DNA from: Isochrysis galbana
Taxonomy: Eukaryota; Haptophyta; Isochrysidales; Isochrysidaceae
Assembly (NCBI GenBank): GCA_018136815.1
Contig: CM030934.1
Span: 5,665,318-5,729,317, forward strand
DNA: 64,000 nucleotides
Reading direction: 5' to 3'
Shown piece after piece: positions 61,625 through 64,000 of the stretch. Within the stretch, counting starts at the first letter, position 1; each line of letters begins with the position of its first letter. Both the position numbers and the translations under genes were made by a program. Under the pieces are notes generated by a model, which did no database searches, was not told the origin of the DNA, and saw only the letters and a program-made list of their open reading frames with translations.

Positions 61625-62250
61625 AAGGGCTGAGCCCCAGCCACCACTGCCCCTTGAGCTGCCCTTGCTGGCCCTCTGGGCGCCCTTGAAGGACCTTTGA
61701 CAGCAGGCCGTGGCGCGCCGCATGGCGACGCGCCGCAGGGACCGGGGCGGAAGAGAATGGAACGAGGGAGAGGGGGGGATTTGCACACCCCCCGATGGAG
61801 TGATGGAGTGTGGTGAGAAACGAGACCTGTTTGCATTAGCAAACGGGCGGAGGGTGGCGGCTGGCGACAGGAGGGAGATGGGAAGAGGGCGGCTCAAGAC
61901 GTCTTGGGATACACCTGTGGCAGGTATCCTCGGGGCGCAGTTGCTTATTTCTCGAGAACCGCTCGCGGCGCGAGCTGGTAAGGGCCGTTCTTCTTCTTTG
62001 ACGAGAGCCCCCCCCCCCCCGGTGCTTTTTCCCGGAGAGTCGCCCGACGTAGGTCGGTCCGTCTCAATGGGTTTCCCCTCATTTTAACTTGTGGGGAGTT
62101 AGAATGGGAGCCGGGGGCTTGCGAGGGGGGAGATTTGGAAGGGGTGCATAGGTGTATGTATCTGTGGCAACACTCGCCAAGGTGTACGGGCAGGTGCGCT
62201 GAGGGCTGTCGTATTGGTACCGGGCTAGTGGGAGTAGTGGTACTAATGCT
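61625..62250 (+). repeat. GTCGCCCGACGTAGG family, full copy
   Basis: Inverse orientation to 36703-37336 with about 80-85 percent identity by eye. It ends GTGGTACTAATGCTCAG followed by an ATT-rich tail, as expected for a retroposon. The region 62251-62853 holds no supported gene. Confidence 0.85.
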
Positions 62251-62853
62251 CAGTCATTTTATTATTATTATTAACGTCAGTTGCACACGCTATGGCTATG
62301 CCGTATGTCGCTGTTGTTGTCCGTCCAGCCCTACTACGAATGTTAGATCCAACTCAACGCCAATACCACAATACACCAATACTCAAGACTCAAGCCACAG
62401 CTCAAGCCTCCGATCCTCCAATCAATCTCAACTGCACACACCGAACATAGAACATTAGATAGATTGTTGTTGTCCGGTCAGAGCTCCCGCAACGCGCGCA
62501 GCAGCGCGCGGGCACCACACCACCGCATTCATCGCGCGTTGCCGAGCAGTCCCAGCACGCCGCGTTCCTCCACCCGCACCTCGCCGTCCACAAATCCCTT
62601 GCAGCCGCGTTTGCTACCCAACAATCGCAACACCTCCGTTTGTAACTTTCCACTTGTCGAGAGGGCCCAGACTTGTGGCATCGCCAGAAAGTCACCCAAC
62701 CTTGCAAAAGAATTTGAACAAGTATTGGTGTTGGCCTCGCCCTAGGCGTGATCACTAGGTGCATTTTAGGTGTTGTCATTGCGTTGATCTGATCGACGAG
62801 CCGCAAGAAACAAAGTCGCGGAATTACAGTGGTGCCGCCTCGTGCAGCTGCTG

Positions 62854-64000
62854 CTATCCACACCCAAAGCACCACATGTCGCCGTCTCCACCCTGGACAT
62901 CGACACCGTCTTTGGTGTGATTGCTCTTGGATTCCTCGTTGCGATCCTCAGGATGAAGGTAGCCGCACCCCCGTGGGTCAAGCTCCCAGGGGCATCGGCC
63001 GTCGACGTACCTCTCGCGGCAGTGGCGCGCAAAATGTATACGCCACCATGCAACTTGTTCATCTTTGCCCATCGCCCGCGCCCGCGCAATCTCCGACTCT
63101 GCGGGAGGCGTGAGCCCAGGGCGGATGTAGTGCAACTCGTCATCCAACCCTTCGTTGCGCGCTCTTTTCACCATACGCTCCTCCCATGCGCGTCGCTTCC
63201 GCGTGCTCGCATCGCGAGCAACGCTTCGTGCCGCTTCTATCGCTGCCTCCAGCGAAAGTTCCGGTCTGGCTCTCAATGCTGCCTCGACAGCCTTGGTTTC
63301 GGGAGGATCGGCCACAAAAGGAGGCCCGCCTGGTATGAACGCTTCACCCCGACCTTCGCACAGCTCGCGGCAGCGTCGCATCACCCGTTCAGCTCCCCCG
63401 AGAGATGTCGCCGCTAGTAGCGGTTCGAGCAGTTCGAATCGTGTCAGCTCGTCTCGGCAAATCCGCCGCAGATGGAAGGCCACGCAGCGCATGGGCGCTC
63501 CATGCTTTCGTACGAGCTCAAGATACTCATCCGACAAGTCCAGCATCGAGGGAAATCGGGCCTTGGATCCCGCGACCGGCTGCTGGGTGCCACCCACGGA
63601 GAGAGCGGCGGCTGTCGCTGAAAGCGCAACACCTAATTGCGGCTCTCGCTCAGCGGAGGCCTCTGTTGGCACTGGATATCCTGCCGGCGCCAAAAACTGG
63701 GGCAATGCACGCATTTCTCGCTTTGCTCTCCTCGCTCTTCTTCGCTCCTCTTGGAGGGCGTCTGCTCGCCCTCCCTCTGCCGACGGGTCAACCCCCGTGG
63801 AGGCCGCCGTTTGGAGCTCAACCAGTCGACGGCGAGCGAGGCGTCGCTCCTTGCGCAAGCGGCATCGTGTGCTCTCTGTGATGTGAATCGCCCTCTCGAA
63901 GATCGCTGGGTCATCAAGAGCTCCCTCGGCGCTCATCACGCCATCTGCGCCCGTGCACTGCAGCGCCTCAATCAACTCCGCCGCTGAGCGCACATTGCCG
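62854..64000 (-). CDS. DUS1: tRNA-dihydrouridine synthase (DUS1 type), C-terminal part, runs off the right edge
   Basis: The minus-strand frame is open from the right edge to TAG at 62854. It begins GNVRSAAELIEALQCTGADG and VMSAEGALDDPAIF, the end of the TIM-barrel of Dus enzymes, which reduce uridine in the tRNA D-loop with FMN and NAD(P)H; the catalytic Cys lies in the missing N-terminal half. The helical domain follows (EYLELVRKHGAP, VAFHLRRICRDEL, RFELLEPLLAATS), where DUS1 proteins bind tRNA. The C-terminal extension is long and charged, with RRAWEERMVKRARNEG, then a CCCH-like cluster HFARHCRERYVDGRC, PWELDPRGCGYLHPED (C-x8-C-x8-C-x3-H), which could be an extra RNA-binding finger. The upstream insertion between barrel end and helical domain (about 90 residues) is Arg/Ala-rich. 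Confidence 0.8.
   Translation of the reverse strand, partial: GNVRSAAELIEALQCTGADGVMSAEGALDDPAIFERAIHITESTRCRLRKERRLARRRLVELQTAASTGVDPSAEGGRADALQEERRRARRAKREMRALPQFLAPAGYPVPTEASAEREPQLGVALSATAAALSVGGTQQPVAGSKARFPSMLDLSDEYLELVRKHGAPMRCVAFHLRRICRDELTRFELLEPLLAATSLGGAERVMRRCRELCEGRGEAFIPGGPPFVADPPETKAVEAALRARPELSLEAAIEAARSVARDASTRKRRAWEERMVKRARNEGLDDELHYIRPGLTPPAESEIARARAMGKDEQVAWWRIHFARHCRERYVDGRCPWELDPRGCGYLHPEDRNEESKSNHTKDGVDVQGGDGDMWCFGCG

Noticed and set aside
62402..62875. Cys-rich minus-strand frame
   Set aside because: It overlaps the 3' end of the DUS1-type gene, starts in a non-coding context and has no ordered cysteine spacing.

Overview
The window is nuclear DNA of a unicellular eukaryote, most likely a GC-rich microalga such as a haptophyte or a related protist. 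The grounds are GT-AG introns of about 90-340 bp in several genes, a mitochondrial HSP70 with a presequence, GC-rich coding regions, long poly-C/poly-G runs, CT/GA microsatellites, and many LINE, LTR, hAT, Harbinger-type and other DNA-transposon remnants. No rRNA, tRNA, CRISPR array or bacterial operon was seen. The lineage is inferred, not proven.

Host-like genes, left to right: a partial unknown gene at the left edge (1-510, -); an unknown Ala/Leu-rich protein with a duplicated basic motif (1830-3116, +); a secreted or anchored unknown protein (5544-6536, -); a secreted patatin/cPLA2-type lipase (9059-10903, +); a small two-exon coiled-coil-like gene (16383-17127, +); a convergent pair, one protein with a discoidin-like fold (20983-21894, +) and one small two-exon gene (21914-22366, -); five-exon mitochondrial HSP70 (27208-29957, -); a SUMO-like protein (35537-35896, +); a three-exon cysteine-rich protein (38294-39038, -); a multipass, probably mitochondrial membrane protein (51846-52694, -); a steroid-reductase/DUF1295-type membrane enzyme (55590-56279, +); a RING-UBE2Q ubiquitin-conjugating fusion with SUMO-interaction-like motifs (59266-60228, -); and the C-terminal half of a DUS1-type tRNA-dihydrouridine synthase running off the right edge (62854-64000, -).

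Most of the remaining sequence is mobile DNA. A 3.8-kb LINE (11814-15656) has a perfect 19-bp target duplication but lacks its reverse transcriptase. A 6.3-kb chromodomain Ty3/gypsy element (41508-47825) has a 5-bp target duplication and sits inside the last exon of a hAT transposase gene. The gypsy element has lost gag, protease and the end of its left LTR. Other elements are a 1.2-kb terminal-inverted-repeat element (7087-8288, 7-bp duplication), a 483-bp hAT-type MITE (53842-54324, 8-bp duplication), copia-like short LTRs, 5' pieces of at least three LINE groups, a Harbinger-type transposase pseudogene and a second hAT fragment. Minisatellites and palindromic repeats fill many gaps, and several families recur at distant places in the window.

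The host genes do not form one pathway. The ubiquitin-type pair (SUMO-like protein and RING-UBE2Q with SUMO-binding-like motifs) is the one functional theme that could connect two loci, and this is only inference. All gene structures and repeat alignments were made by eye.
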